Shown: piece by piece, positions 8,136-16,768 of the stretch
Position numbering within the stretch: the first letter of the stretch is position 1
How the letters are laid out: each line of letters opens with the position of its first letter
Assembly (NCBI GenBank): GCA_046704785.1
Contig: JBJKRF010000046.1
Coordinates: 1-21,582, forward strand
DNA: 21,582 nt
Source: JBJKRF01 sp046704785
GTDB taxonomy: Bacteria > Chloroflexota > Anaerolineae > Anaerolineales > Villigracilaceae
Direction: 5' to 3'
Notes under the pieces: generated by a model
Seen by the model: only the letters and a program-made list of their open reading frames with translations
Told to the model about the DNA's origin: nothing
The model's database searches: none
Program-made: the position numbers and the translations under genes

Positions 8136-8912
8136 CTATGGTTTGAGCGCTCGCGTGGCAAAATATGTCGGCATGTAATCACTGATAAGCAGGTCGGCAT
8201 GACAGTCCTCGTACATTGCGACGATGTGGAATCCGGCTTCAAGTTGCCCGCCGAACAGGTCGCCAAACGTATGGCTGAATTCCAGCGGGTCGTGCTCTTG
8301 GAGGTGTTTCTCCCGTTCGACAGGGTCATCGACATCGGCATAGGGCAGCTTGTGGACGACGTCCAACCTGCCGGCTTCGGCCTGGTCGAAATCGAAAAGG
8401 TAGACAGCCGGGTTCATGAAACCCGTCAACAGGGTTCCGCCAACGCGTAGGGCGCGATAAGCCTCCTTCCAAACAGGTCGCACTTCGGGGATGAAAAGAG
8501 TCGAAACCGGGTTGAAGACCAGATCAAAGCTCTCATCGGGAAAAACGGACAGGTCTCGCGCATCGCCTTCGACGGTGTGGATATCCAACCCTTCGCGTTC
8601 CGCCACCAGATGATCGCCCGCCAGTTGTCCGGGTGAATTGTCGAAGACCGTGACTCTGGCCCCTGCCGCGGCGAAGACCGGCCCTTGCTGGCCGCCGCCA
8701 CAGGCCAATGCCAGCACATCCAGGCCATCCAAAGGCGGGAACCACTCACGCGGCACCGGCCTTTGCTCGGTGAGCAACACAGACCAATCTCCCCGGCGCG
8801 CCCGGGCAATTACGCCGGGCGTGACCGGCTGCGTCCACGGATTGGTGCCAAATTCGACCTGGCGATTCCAGGCTTCACGGTTGTATGTGCGAACGTCGAT
8901 CTTGGAGGTCAT
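8136..8912 (-). CDS. SAM-dependent class I methyltransferase
   Basis: A 258-residue cytoplasmic enzyme that transfers a methyl group from S-adenosylmethionine to an unknown acceptor. The Rossmann-type motifs are in order: motif I VLALACGGGQQ (about 66-76), acidic end of strand 2 at D91 (VTVFDNS), GDARD (116-120) and FDLVFNPVS (129-137), followed by ALRVGGTLLTGF. The N-terminal part (YNREAWNRQV, NPWTQPV) is typical of a common bacterial group of small-molecule methyltransferases of unknown substrate. The frame stays open to a TTG at 8957, but that start has no ribosome site; the ATG at 8912 fits homologues, though its ribosome site is also weak. It is first in a two-gene unit with the MFS transporter. 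Confidence 0.87.
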   Translation of the reverse strand: MTSKIDVRTYNREAWNRQVEFGTNPWTQPVTPGVIARARRGDWSVLLTEQRPVPREWFPPLDGLDVLALACGGGQQGPVFAAAGARVTVFDNSPGQLAGDHLVAEREGLDIHTVEGDARDLSVFPDESFDLVFNPVSTLFIPEVRPVWKEAYRALRVGGTLLTGFMNPAVYLFDFDQAEAGRLDVVHKLPYADVDDPVEREKHLQEHDPLEFSHTFGDLFGGQLEAGFHIVAMYEDCHADLLISDYMPTYFATRALKP

Positions 8913-9020
8913 GTCGGTTTGCAACCTGTACCCTGTTTTAACGCAGGAGAAAGCCAACTTTAAAAAATTAAGAGAACTTCCATATTTTACTTGTTCCTCC
9001 CCCTACAGACTTAACAAATC

Positions 9021-9051
9021 AAAAAGGCTCGTCAAATGCCCCAACGAGCCT
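9021..9051 (-). terminator. Intrinsic terminator of the 676-residue membrane protein gene
   Basis: On the minus strand an 8-bp stem AGGCTCGT/ACGAGCCT (plus positions 9025-9032 and 9044-9051) with an 11-nt loop is followed by TTTTTGATTTG. It lies 30 nt after the stop codon at 9081 and separates this gene from the methyltransferase-MFS pair downstream. Confidence 0.85.
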
Positions 9052-9080
9052 CTATCTGACAATTTTTGCGCCAACGGTAT

Positions 9081-11111
9081 CTATTTGTTACAAACCTGGG
9101 CATCCCTGGCTGCCTGCATGGCCGGGGATAATTTATAGCCCAGCTTTTCCATTTGTTGGAGCGCACTGCACGCCCGATCTTTGATAATACCCCCGCCAGT
9201 GATGTTCTCCAATATGGCCTCAAATCCCGACTGATCGTTCAGAAAAGCATAAGCCTGTAGAAATGGAATCCACTCGCTGCGGTCCACCGGATGCAAGCCC
9301 TGTTCGCGAACCTGCTTCCCCAGCGCTGCGGCTTGTTTGAAATCGCCCTGCTGGACGGCCAGATCAGCCTTTTCATAAAAATAGCACCAGTCCTGCACCG
9401 GCGGAGGCCCGAAGAGAAAAACGGGGAGTTGGACAGGTGCTGCATCACTTACAATATCATTGATATTCGAATATTCGGCAATCGCACTGACGGCATTCGA
9501 GGCGTTCGGCGATAAGCGCGGCATGCGTCCGTCGATAGCGTGAACGCAGGCGCCGTCCACCGGCTGCGACAAAATCAGAATGTTGGTGTAATCGATTTTC
9601 ATCGTATGGCTACGATATAGCTTGAAACCACCGGAATCGTGCGACAGAACATTCTGAACATCGTCGCTCGAAGTGGTCACCGCCGAAAGTGCATATTGCA
9701 CCGGAACCTGGTTTGCCTGGTTGGGATAATAGATGAAATTCGCAGGCCCCCAGATAATATCCGTATCCTGCCCGATGACTACATCAGGATACTCCGCTAC
9801 GATGGTGGTTCCAGACCGGATCATCGGCGCACGCCAAGTGACCTGTCGCCAAAAATCGCGGATGGTCTGTTGCTCATTGTAGGCACTAATGCCAAGTCCG
9901 TAATGTGTGATGGCAGCGCTAGCCAGCAGCAGAGAGGTCAATATGAAGCGCGCTTTTTGCGAATTGACCAAACTTAGCATGCCAACCGCAAAGAATACCG
10001 CCGTCAAGGAGGCCGGCAGGCCATAATAGGAGAAGGCACTGAAAGTCACCTCGCGGTTGGCAACTACGACCGGCAAGAGGCCGAAGGTGGAACCTATCAG
10101 GCCAAGGAAAATGGCTTCGATGTGCCAGTTCCTTTCGGCCGAGGCCAGTTCCGGCGCCTCTTTGAGAAGAAAAGCCGCCGCCGCAAACAACAGCACACTG
10201 AGCAGCGCGACTCCAAGCGCCGCCGCCATATCCCGTAAGCGCAATGCGAAAAACTGCTGGTTGAACGGGGATGTCCAGGCCAGAACGGTCGTATTGAGCA
10301 TACTTTGAAAAAGACGGATGAACCACCACGGGCCGGTCAATTGAGGTGTGCCAAACAAGCGACTAAGCTGCAAGCCAACATCCGTGGCCTTGCGCTCGTT
10401 TTGGAAGATAAAGAGTCGCCAGAACAGAAAGCCTAGCGGAATAAACAGGTTGAACCACCAGACACGCAAGGTCGCCAGGGCTTTTTGACCCAACTGCGAA
10501 CGGGGTAGTGTTCGCCCGACGAGCAGGGCAATGCACATAAAGCGGAAGATTTCCATCCCAATGGCATATTCCACCAGGGAAAGATATACCCAACCCGTGG
10601 CAAGCGCCCCGATAAACCAGGCAACGCGCGCCGACGGTCTTTGCGCCTGGACGACTTTCAACGAAAAAGCGATGGACAGAATCTCCAAAAACAGGCTGGC
10701 AGTGTGTGGTAAATATTCGATGCCCTGCACCCACATGAAATAGGCCGGATACAGTATCACGAACAGACCAACCAGAAAACCAGCGCGGCGCTGCCGCGGC
10801 CAGAGAATCCGGAAGACCCACAGTGCTGCCAGGCCAGCCAGTATGTGCAGAAAAAATGTCCCCAACTGATATGGCAAGGGCTGGGTGCCGAACAATCGAA
10901 AAACGGCATCGAAGAACACGCCCCGCGCTGGACGGTCGCTCTGGAACATTTGCAGGAACACGTTTGGCCCGGCAATATGCCCGTCATACATGAAATACCA
11001 GTCATCGCGCTGATAAGTCAGGTGAATGGCGTTTGGCAGATAGACAATAGCTGGAATGAGGACAAGCAAAAAAGTTTCGATTAGCCAGGGGAAACGTTTG
11101 AGTCGGGTCAT
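9081..11111 (-). CDS. Multipass membrane protein, GT-C-like, with C-terminal soluble domain
   Basis: A 676-residue protein. Roughly residues 10-405 hold about ten hydrophobic segments; 406-676 form a soluble part, ending in a helical TPR-like stretch (about 572-640, AVQQGDFKQAAALGKQVREQG). The first extracytoplasmic loop carries R35-D36-D37-W38-Y39. An acidic pair in this loop is characteristic of GT-C membrane glycosyltransferases, which use lipid-linked sugars, so such an activity, or a related role in surface polysaccharide or protein glycosylation, is a reasonable guess but unproved. There are no neighbouring polysaccharide genes. The ATG at 11111 has only a weak AGAAG ribosome site. It is divergent from the kinase genes and ends at its own terminator. 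Confidence 0.7.
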   Translation of the reverse strand: MTRLKRFPWLIETFLLVLIPAIVYLPNAIHLTYQRDDWYFMYDGHIAGPNVFLQMFQSDRPARGVFFDAVFRLFGTQPLPYQLGTFFLHILAGLAALWVFRILWPRQRRAGFLVGLFVILYPAYFMWVQGIEYLPHTASLFLEILSIAFSLKVVQAQRPSARVAWFIGALATGWVYLSLVEYAIGMEIFRFMCIALLVGRTLPRSQLGQKALATLRVWWFNLFIPLGFLFWRLFIFQNERKATDVGLQLSRLFGTPQLTGPWWFIRLFQSMLNTTVLAWTSPFNQQFFALRLRDMAAALGVALLSVLLFAAAAFLLKEAPELASAERNWHIEAIFLGLIGSTFGLLPVVVANREVTFSAFSYYGLPASLTAVFFAVGMLSLVNSQKARFILTSLLLASAAITHYGLGISAYNEQQTIRDFWRQVTWRAPMIRSGTTIVAEYPDVVIGQDTDIIWGPANFIYYPNQANQVPVQYALSAVTTSSDDVQNVLSHDSGGFKLYRSHTMKIDYTNILILSQPVDGACVHAIDGRMPRLSPNASNAVSAIAEYSNINDIVSDAAPVQLPVFLFGPPPVQDWCYFYEKADLAVQQGDFKQAAALGKQVREQGLHPVDRSEWIPFLQAYAFLNDQSGFEAILENITGGGIIKDRACSALQQMEKLGYKLSPAMQAARDAQVCNK

Positions 11112-11307
11112 GAAAGTGTTCTTCTACATGGGGGGCGCAATGACTGCAAGAGCGAATCATACCATAGCAGGCCGCGACAAGCGCCTAAAACTTGAGGATT
11201 TTCTCGCGAATATAAAGTTGGTGCAGGGGCCGGCCGTTGAATCACGACTCTGCTACGGGCTATAAATGGGATTGCTGCTTTCTTTAAAAACTTGTGGGCC
11301 AAGAGGC

Positions 11308-11336
11308 TTGCTTTTCAACAATCTGACCAGTATACT
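11308..11336 (+). promoter_or_regulatory. Candidate promoter giving a leaderless kinase mRNA
   Basis: TTGCTT (11308-11313) and TATACT (11331-11336) are 17 nt apart. Only seven bases, TGACAGT, separate the -10 box from the ATG at 11344, so transcription should begin at or within one base of the start codon. No Shine-Dalgarno sequence precedes this ATG. The same TATACTTGAC block precedes the second kinase at the same distance. Confidence 0.55.
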
Positions 11337-11343
11337 TGACAGT

Positions 11344-13461
11344 ATGCCTCCGAAAAAGATAGGACGTTACATTATCAAAGCCGAACTTGGCCGTGGAGGA
11401 ATGGCAACCGTTTATCGCGCGTACGATCCTTCTTTTGAGCGCGAGGTAGCTGTAAAGGTTCTCCCGCAAGAACTTCTCCATGATTCACAATTTAAGGGAC
11501 GCTTTGCCCGAGAAGGAAAGATCATCGCCCGGCTGGAGCATGCCGCCATTGTGCCGGTCTATGATGTTGGCGAAGAAAACGGCCAACCCTATTTTGTTAT
11601 GCGGTACATGACCGGTGGGTCGCTCGCAGACCGGATGAAGAACGGTCCACTCCCCATGGGAGAAATTGCTCGCATTTTTGAGCGTCTGGGGAATGCACTG
11701 AATTATGCCCATACAAAAGGAATCGTCCACCGCGACCTGAAACCGGGCAACATTCTTTTCGATGACGCCGGGGACCCGTACATTTCCGACTTTGGGATCG
11801 CCAAACTGGCCCAGGCGCAGGCGACCACCAGCCTGACTGGAAGCAGCATCATCGGCACACCGACCTATATGAGCCCGGAACAGGCGCAGGGAGAGGAGAT
11901 CGACGGGCGGAGTGACATTTATTCGCTGGGGGTCATTTTATATGAATTGTGGAGCGGTAGGCTACCTTACGAGTCCAACACGCCGCTGGGGTTGGCGTTC
12001 AAACACGTCACCGAACCGATCCCTCACATCCTGGACACAAATCCAAAGCTACCCGTGGCTGCCGAGGCTGTCATCGAAAAAGCCATGGCAAAAAATGCGC
12101 ACGACCGTTTTCAGCGCGCCGTCGATCTATCCGATGCTGTAACCGCCGTCGCCCAGGGCAAGACTCCCGATCTCGAGCGCACCGTGGAGGCCCAGGAACG
12201 CCATCCAGAAGCCGAAGCCACGAAAATCTCAGGGGCAGGAAGGGCCAAATCCGGCATCTCATCCAAAGCACTGCTCGGAATTCTTGCCGGTGTTCTCGTT
12301 TTGGCTGCCCTGGTTTGGACGGGCAGCCGTTTGATACTACCAGCATCCCCCGCTATTAAGTCGACAGCTACCTCAACGTCCTCGTCATCCGTATCGGTAC
12401 AAGCCTCCAGCGTTCCGTCTCAAGCAGCGACGACATCAACGTCGGCTCCTGCCACCGTGGCAGCACAGCCAGCCGCCACGAAGCCTCCGGCTCCTCCCGC
12501 TGTGGGGGGTGCCGATAAGATTGCCATGGTAAGTGGGAATAATATCTGGGTGATGGATATGGATGGCAGCCACCCGCAACAACTCACACAAGACTCCAAA
12601 GCGAAGTCGGATTTGCAATGGTTGCCGGACGGCCAGTCGCTCGCCTATGTCCAAGACCAATGCGCTTACCGCATATCTCTCGATACAAAAGGCCCCACAC
12701 AACTTGCCTGTTTTGATGCACCAAAGACAACGTTGAATGGCTTTCAGGTGTCACCGGATGGACATCAGGTCGCAATCAATCTGAATAGCCAGTTATTTAT
12801 CGTAGCCTTCGACCCAAATATCCTGGCACAATTACATGGCATCCGTGATTTCATGCCGTTGGGGCCAAACAATCTTTGCCTTGCTTATCACACCGTCCTT
12901 TCACGACACGCCGTCTGGTCTGCGGACAGCCAAAAGCTGGCGCTCCTGGTCATCGTCACGTTAAACGGTCATACGGCCGAGGCGATTCGCGTCCTCGACG
13001 TGCATAACTGTCACAATTCGGATCCGCTCGTCTTGGATGAATTTCCCGGCAAGCACTTCACCCCCGAAAACTATACCGACACCTATACGCTTCCATCCTA
13101 CACATGGGACGGCATCGACCGTTTCCTCTTCAACACGTTCAAGCGAAACGAAGGCTACGGGGCTTTGTATGTCTACAACGAAACCAAGAATGCAGCGGAA
13201 AAACTCAACCCGATCAATGGCACTTGCTGCTATCGGGATGCCCGCTGGAGCCCCGATGGCAAGTACATTATTTTCGCTTTCCAGGATTTGCTCCAAGGGG
13301 CCAATGCGCGCACGCAGGTCTACTACATTCCTTTCGGCAGCATCCAGGGCGGCGGCCCGTTTAAGCCGCTGAATCTGCCTTTGAACTTTTTAACAAATCC
13401 ACGTGAGGCGCCAGAGTTCGCTTTGCGTCCAGTTCATCCATCACCCCCAGGCCAGAATTGA
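11344..13461 (+). CDS. Transmembrane Ser/Thr protein kinase with TolB-like C-terminal half (copy 1)
   Basis: A 705-residue PknB-type receptor kinase. The cytoplasmic kinase domain (about 8-270) has all catalytic elements: glycine loop L15-GRGGMATV-23, Lys38, H129-R130-D131 with KPGN, D149-F-G151 and SPE 177-179; the activation loop is rich in Thr and Ser, so autophosphorylation control is likely. One membrane helix spans about 309-331. A Ser/Thr/Ala/Pro linker (332-388) leads to an extracytoplasmic domain (390-705) with TolB/PD40-like propeller repeats (IWVMDMDGSHPQQLT, LQWLPDGQSLAYV, WSPDGKYIIF). It probably senses something outside and phosphorylates cytoplasmic targets; ligand and targets are unknown. 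The frame is open to an ATG at 11266, but the start at 11344 matches the paralogue and the promoter spacing. Confidence 0.9.
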   Translation: MPPKKIGRYIIKAELGRGGMATVYRAYDPSFEREVAVKVLPQELLHDSQFKGRFAREGKIIARLEHAAIVPVYDVGEENGQPYFVMRYMTGGSLADRMKNGPLPMGEIARIFERLGNALNYAHTKGIVHRDLKPGNILFDDAGDPYISDFGIAKLAQAQATTSLTGSSIIGTPTYMSPEQAQGEEIDGRSDIYSLGVILYELWSGRLPYESNTPLGLAFKHVTEPIPHILDTNPKLPVAAEAVIEKAMAKNAHDRFQRAVDLSDAVTAVAQGKTPDLERTVEAQERHPEAEATKISGAGRAKSGISSKALLGILAGVLVLAALVWTGSRLILPASPAIKSTATSTSSSSVSVQASSVPSQAATTSTSAPATVAAQPAATKPPAPPAVGGADKIAMVSGNNIWVMDMDGSHPQQLTQDSKAKSDLQWLPDGQSLAYVQDQCAYRISLDTKGPTQLACFDAPKTTLNGFQVSPDGHQVAINLNSQLFIVAFDPNILAQLHGIRDFMPLGPNNLCLAYHTVLSRHAVWSADSQKLALLVIVTLNGHTAEAIRVLDVHNCHNSDPLVLDEFPGKHFTPENYTDTYTLPSYTWDGIDRFLFNTFKRNEGYGALYVYNETKNAAEKLNPINGTCCYRDARWSPDGKYIIFAFQDLLQGANARTQVYYIPFGSIQGGGPFKPLNLPLNFLTNPREAPEFALRPVHPSPPGQN

Positions 13462-13546
13462 GACTCGCTTGACGGCGGCTACGCAGGGCCCGCCTGGCTT
13501 CTGAAGCGTTTAATGATATTAAAAACGTCATTGCCTCGTCGTTTGC

Positions 13547-13575
13547 TTGCGCTCCGTCCCCTCCATTGTTATACT
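13547..13575 (+). promoter_or_regulatory. Candidate promoter giving a leaderless mRNA for the second kinase
   Basis: TTGCGC (13547-13552) and TATACT (13570-13575) are 17 nt apart, and TGACCTT separates the -10 box from the ATG at 13583. This mirrors the arrangement before the first kinase. The -35 match is weak; the -10 match and its spacing to the ATG are the stronger evidence. There is no Shine-Dalgarno sequence. It would let the second kinase be transcribed independently of the first, whose stop is 121 nt upstream. Confidence 0.5.
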
Positions 13576-13582
13576 TGACCTT

Positions 13583-15739
13583 ATGCATCCAGAGAAAATC
13601 GGCCGTTACGAAATCAAATCTGAGCTTGGACGCGGCGGCATGGCCACCGTTTACAAAGCCTATGACCCGCGCTTCGAGCGCGAGGTTGCGTTAAAAGTCC
13701 TGCCGCGCGAGATGTTGCACGACCCGCAATTCCGGGTACGGTTTGAGCGCGAAGCAAAGACGATTGCGGCCCTAGAGCACGCTTCCATCGTGCCGGTCTA
13801 TGATGTGGGGGAGGACGACGGTCAACCCTATTTCGTCATGCGCTACATGACCGGCGGTTCGCTGGCCGACATTATTGCCAAAGGCCCCATGTCCATCGCG
13901 GACGCCGCCCGGATTATCGACCGGCTGGCATCGGGCCTGGATGACGCCCATCAGAAAGGAATCATCCACCGGGATTTGAAGCCCGGGAACATCTTGTTCG
14001 ACCGCACCGGCGAGCCGTACATCTCCGATTTTGGAATCGCAAAGATCACCCAATCCCAAGGGACGACGGTCACCGGCGGCGCAGTGATCGGAACGCCCGC
14101 TTACATGAGCCCCGAGCAAGCGCAGGGGGAGCAGATAGACGGGCGCAGCGATGTTTATGCACTGGGCGTTATCCTGTACGAAATGCTCACCGGCGTGCAG
14201 CCATACCAGGCCGATACGCCGATGGCGATCGTAGTCAAGCACATTACCGAACCCGTTCCCCACGCTCTGGACGCGAACCCCAGACTGCCGCAGGAAATTG
14301 AGCCGATCATCGAAAAAGCGATGGCGAAATCTCCCGACGAACGTTTCTCGACTGCCGGAGAGCTTGCCATTGCCCTGAATGGCATAGCGCGTGGCGAGTC
14401 AGCAGAGCAAGCCATCAAAACGGCCTCCATGACGGTTACCCGCCTGGCGCCCGCCAACAAAACTCGCCTTGCCAAAACGTCCATGCGCACACGTGCAGCA
14501 GCAGGAAAAGGCAGCGCACAGCCAGAAAAAAGCATTTCTTCATTAGCCATCATCATCCCGGCGGCCATTGTCGTTGTTGTCTTACTACTCGCCGTGGGCG
14601 CATTCTGGTATTTCACCCAATTGCCAGCCAGTCAATCGCCCACGGCCACACCACAAGTAGTGGCTTCCGCCACCGCCATTGGGGGTCAGGCGGGTGCGAA
14701 TCCGACGGCAACAGCCACCTCCACCCCAGCCGCCACCGCCACTGCGGCGCCAAAAGCCACATCGACGGCTACTCCCCTGCCTGGGAAGACGATCAACGGC
14801 GGAGCCGACAAAGTCGCTTTCATCGCCAATCGCGATGTCTGGATCATGAACATGGACGGTTCCGGCTTAAAGCAGTTGACCAATAACCAGACTGACAAGA
14901 CAGACCTCCAATGGATGCCCGACGGCAAAACGTTGGTCTTTATCAGCGGGAAGAACATCAATACGGTCGACTCAGAAACGGGTCGTTTCGACACGATCGT
15001 GACCTTTCCCTTCGCTGAATATGTGGATGACTTCCGCATCTCCCCCGATGGCAAACAGGTCGCCATTTCGCTCAACCGCCAGATGTTCATCGTCCCGCTC
15101 GACCTCAAGACGCTGCGCACCGTGCGCGGGCGCGACGACCTGCTCAAAATGAATGGCTGCCTCTCTTATAAAGGAGCCACCCTGGCCGCCGCCGCAGTCC
15201 GCCAGTTCCGCTGGTCACTGAACGGCAAACTATTGGCCTGGCTGTTCACCGGTGTTGGGCCGAATGGAAGCTCAAATGACTTGGTGCGCGTGGTCGATAT
15301 TTCCAGTTGCGACCCCACCAAGCTCAACTTGCTGGATGAATTCCCCGGCACGCGTTTCACGCCCACGGGGTGGGGCAGCACGCCTATCATCCCCAGCTAT
15401 GATTGGGACGGCAAATCCCTATTCCTGCTCAATTCCTATATCCGCAACGAAGGCTGGGGCGACCTCTATTCCTACAATTACGATTTGCGTAAAGCCGATA
15501 TGCTCGACCCAATCGACAGCAAATGCTGTTATCGCGATGCGCGTTGGAGCCCGGACGGCGCTTACATCTTCTTCGCCTTCCAAGATCAAAGTTTGGGCAG
15601 CAAAGCTCCCACGCAGTTTTATTACATCCCGTATGGAGCCATCAACACGGGCGCCGAATTCACGCCGATCAAAATGCCAGACGGCTTCTTCAAGGATCCG
15701 CGCGAGGCACCCCAACCCGCTTTGCACAGCGGATCGTAA
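13583..15739 (+). CDS. Transmembrane Ser/Thr protein kinase with TolB-like C-terminal half (copy 2)
   Basis: A 718-residue paralogue of the preceding kinase, with the same architecture and the same catalytic residue numbers: Lys38, H129-R130-D131, D149-F-G151. The kinase domain covers about 8-270, the membrane helix about 322-345, followed by a Thr/Ala/Pro linker and a TolB/PD40-like domain starting near GADKVAFI and running to the end. Repeats are visible at IMNMDGSGLKQLT, LQWMPDGKTLVF and WSPDGAYIFF. Both the kinase and outer domains are clearly alike in the two copies, whereas the linker and the segment between kinase and membrane differ in sequence and length. The start at 13583 matches copy 1 residue for residue (IGRY-IK-ELGRGG). 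The gene ends at a bidirectional terminator facing pyrD. Confidence 0.9.
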   Translation: MHPEKIGRYEIKSELGRGGMATVYKAYDPRFEREVALKVLPREMLHDPQFRVRFEREAKTIAALEHASIVPVYDVGEDDGQPYFVMRYMTGGSLADIIAKGPMSIADAARIIDRLASGLDDAHQKGIIHRDLKPGNILFDRTGEPYISDFGIAKITQSQGTTVTGGAVIGTPAYMSPEQAQGEQIDGRSDVYALGVILYEMLTGVQPYQADTPMAIVVKHITEPVPHALDANPRLPQEIEPIIEKAMAKSPDERFSTAGELAIALNGIARGESAEQAIKTASMTVTRLAPANKTRLAKTSMRTRAAAGKGSAQPEKSISSLAIIIPAAIVVVVLLLAVGAFWYFTQLPASQSPTATPQVVASATAIGGQAGANPTATATSTPAATATAAPKATSTATPLPGKTINGGADKVAFIANRDVWIMNMDGSGLKQLTNNQTDKTDLQWMPDGKTLVFISGKNINTVDSETGRFDTIVTFPFAEYVDDFRISPDGKQVAISLNRQMFIVPLDLKTLRTVRGRDDLLKMNGCLSYKGATLAAAAVRQFRWSLNGKLLAWLFTGVGPNGSSNDLVRVVDISSCDPTKLNLLDEFPGTRFTPTGWGSTPIIPSYDWDGKSLFLLNSYIRNEGWGDLYSYNYDLRKADMLDPIDSKCCYRDARWSPDGAYIFFAFQDQSLGSKAPTQFYYIPYGAINTGAEFTPIKMPDGFFKDPREAPQPALHSGS

Positions 15740-15744
15740 ACACA

Positions 15745-15780
15745 AAAAAGGGTGACCAAATGGGTCGCCCTAAATTTTTT
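15745..15780. terminator. Bidirectional intrinsic terminator between kinase 2 and pyrD
   Basis: A 9-bp stem (15749-15757 with 15763-15771, one G-U pair) and a 5-base loop are flanked by six As on the left and six Ts on the right, so the structure works on both strands. On the minus strand it begins inside the pyrD stop codon (15770-15772); on the plus strand it starts 10 nt after the kinase stop. It insulates the kinase genes from the pyr cluster. Confidence 0.9.
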
Positions 15781-16768
15781 GGATCATGGCTTTGGGCAGG
15801 CCCGGCCCGGCATAGATCATGCCGGTGTAAACCTGTACCAGGGTAGCGCCCAAATCGAGTTTTCGCAAGGCATCGTCGGGACTCATGATCCCGCCCACGC
15901 CTACCACGGGAATCCGCCCATCCACACGTTTCACCACCTTCGACAAAATCGCATCAGACAACTCCGTCAGCGGTTTCCCGCTTAACCCGCCGTTTTCCGC
16001 CTGACGGCTCGAACGCAACCCCTCGCGACGCAAAGTCGTGTTCGTAGCGATGACGCCGTCCATGCCGGTGGACAGAATCACGTCGAGCGCATCGTCGAGT
16101 TCGGCATCGTCCAGGTCGGGTGCAAGTTTGATCAATAAGGGTGGATTTTTCGGCAAATTCTCACGCTCGTCTCTCAACCGGCCCAACAGCCCCTGCAACA
16201 TCTCGCGCCCTTGCAAACGCCGCAGTCCAACCGTGTTGGGTGACGAGATGTTGATCGCCAGGTAATCCGCCAGCGGAGCGAAGGTGTGCATCAGGGCGAG
16301 ATAGTCGCCGGCGGCCTCTTCCAGAGGAGTATCTTTGTTCTTACCCAAATTGACACCCAAAATGGCTTCACTCCGATAGCGAAGATTGCAGGCCACATCT
16401 TCCATTCCTCGCCCCGGAAACCCCAGACGATTAATCAAACCGCCATCCTCGACCAACCGAAAGACCCTCGGCTTGGGATTCCCCGGCTGCGGACGCGGTG
16501 TAACCGTCCCGACTTCGATGTGCCCAAAACCCAATGCCGACATCCCGCGCATGGCAACCCCATTCTTGTCGTAGCCGGCTGCCAATCCAACGGGATTCTT
16601 GAACGTCAGTCCAAAAGCCTCCACGGGCTTGGGCGACGCAGAAAAGATCATTCGTAAAACCGCGTTGAACGGTTGGATGCCCCCGATGCGCATCAATTGC
16701 AGCGTCAGGTGATGGGCGGTCTCCGGATAGAATTTGAAAAGGAAGGGACGAAAAAAACGATAGATCAC
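15770..16768 (-). CDS. pyrD: Dihydroorotate dehydrogenase (quinone), class 2
   Basis: A 332-residue FMN enzyme that oxidises dihydroorotate to orotate and passes electrons to the membrane quinone pool, the fourth step of UMP synthesis. The N-terminal helical extension (about 1-40, RFFRPFLFKFYPETAH) is the class 2 membrane-association region. The active-site base is Ser in N173-ISSPNT-179, not the Cys of class 1. Other signatures are NPVGLAAGYDKNG (58-70), EVGTVTPRPQPGN, a LIKLAPDLDD segment and the C-terminal GVGGI-D/LVQVYTG phosphate-binding part. It starts with GTG at 16768; GGAGG lies 8 nt upstream, and the GTG overlaps the stop of orf256 (GTGA). It is last in the pyr cluster and ends at the bidirectional terminator. 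No pyrK is needed or seen, which agrees with class 2. Confidence 0.95.
   Translation of the reverse strand: MIYRFFRPFLFKFYPETAHHLTLQLMRIGGIQPFNAVLRMIFSASPKPVEAFGLTFKNPVGLAAGYDKNGVAMRGMSALGFGHIEVGTVTPRPQPGNPKPRVFRLVEDGGLINRLGFPGRGMEDVACNLRYRSEAILGVNLGKNKDTPLEEAAGDYLALMHTFAPLADYLAINISSPNTVGLRRLQGREMLQGLLGRLRDERENLPKNPPLLIKLAPDLDDAELDDALDVILSTGMDGVIATNTTLRREGLRSSRQAENGGLSGKPLTELSDAILSKVVKRVDGRIPVVGVGGIMSPDDALRKLDLGATLVQVYTGMIYAGPGLPKAMIQKI

Noticed and set aside
8913..8957. Extended N-terminus of the methyltransferase from a TTG codon
   Set aside because: No ribosome site before the TTG and the added residues do not look like the family's N-terminus.
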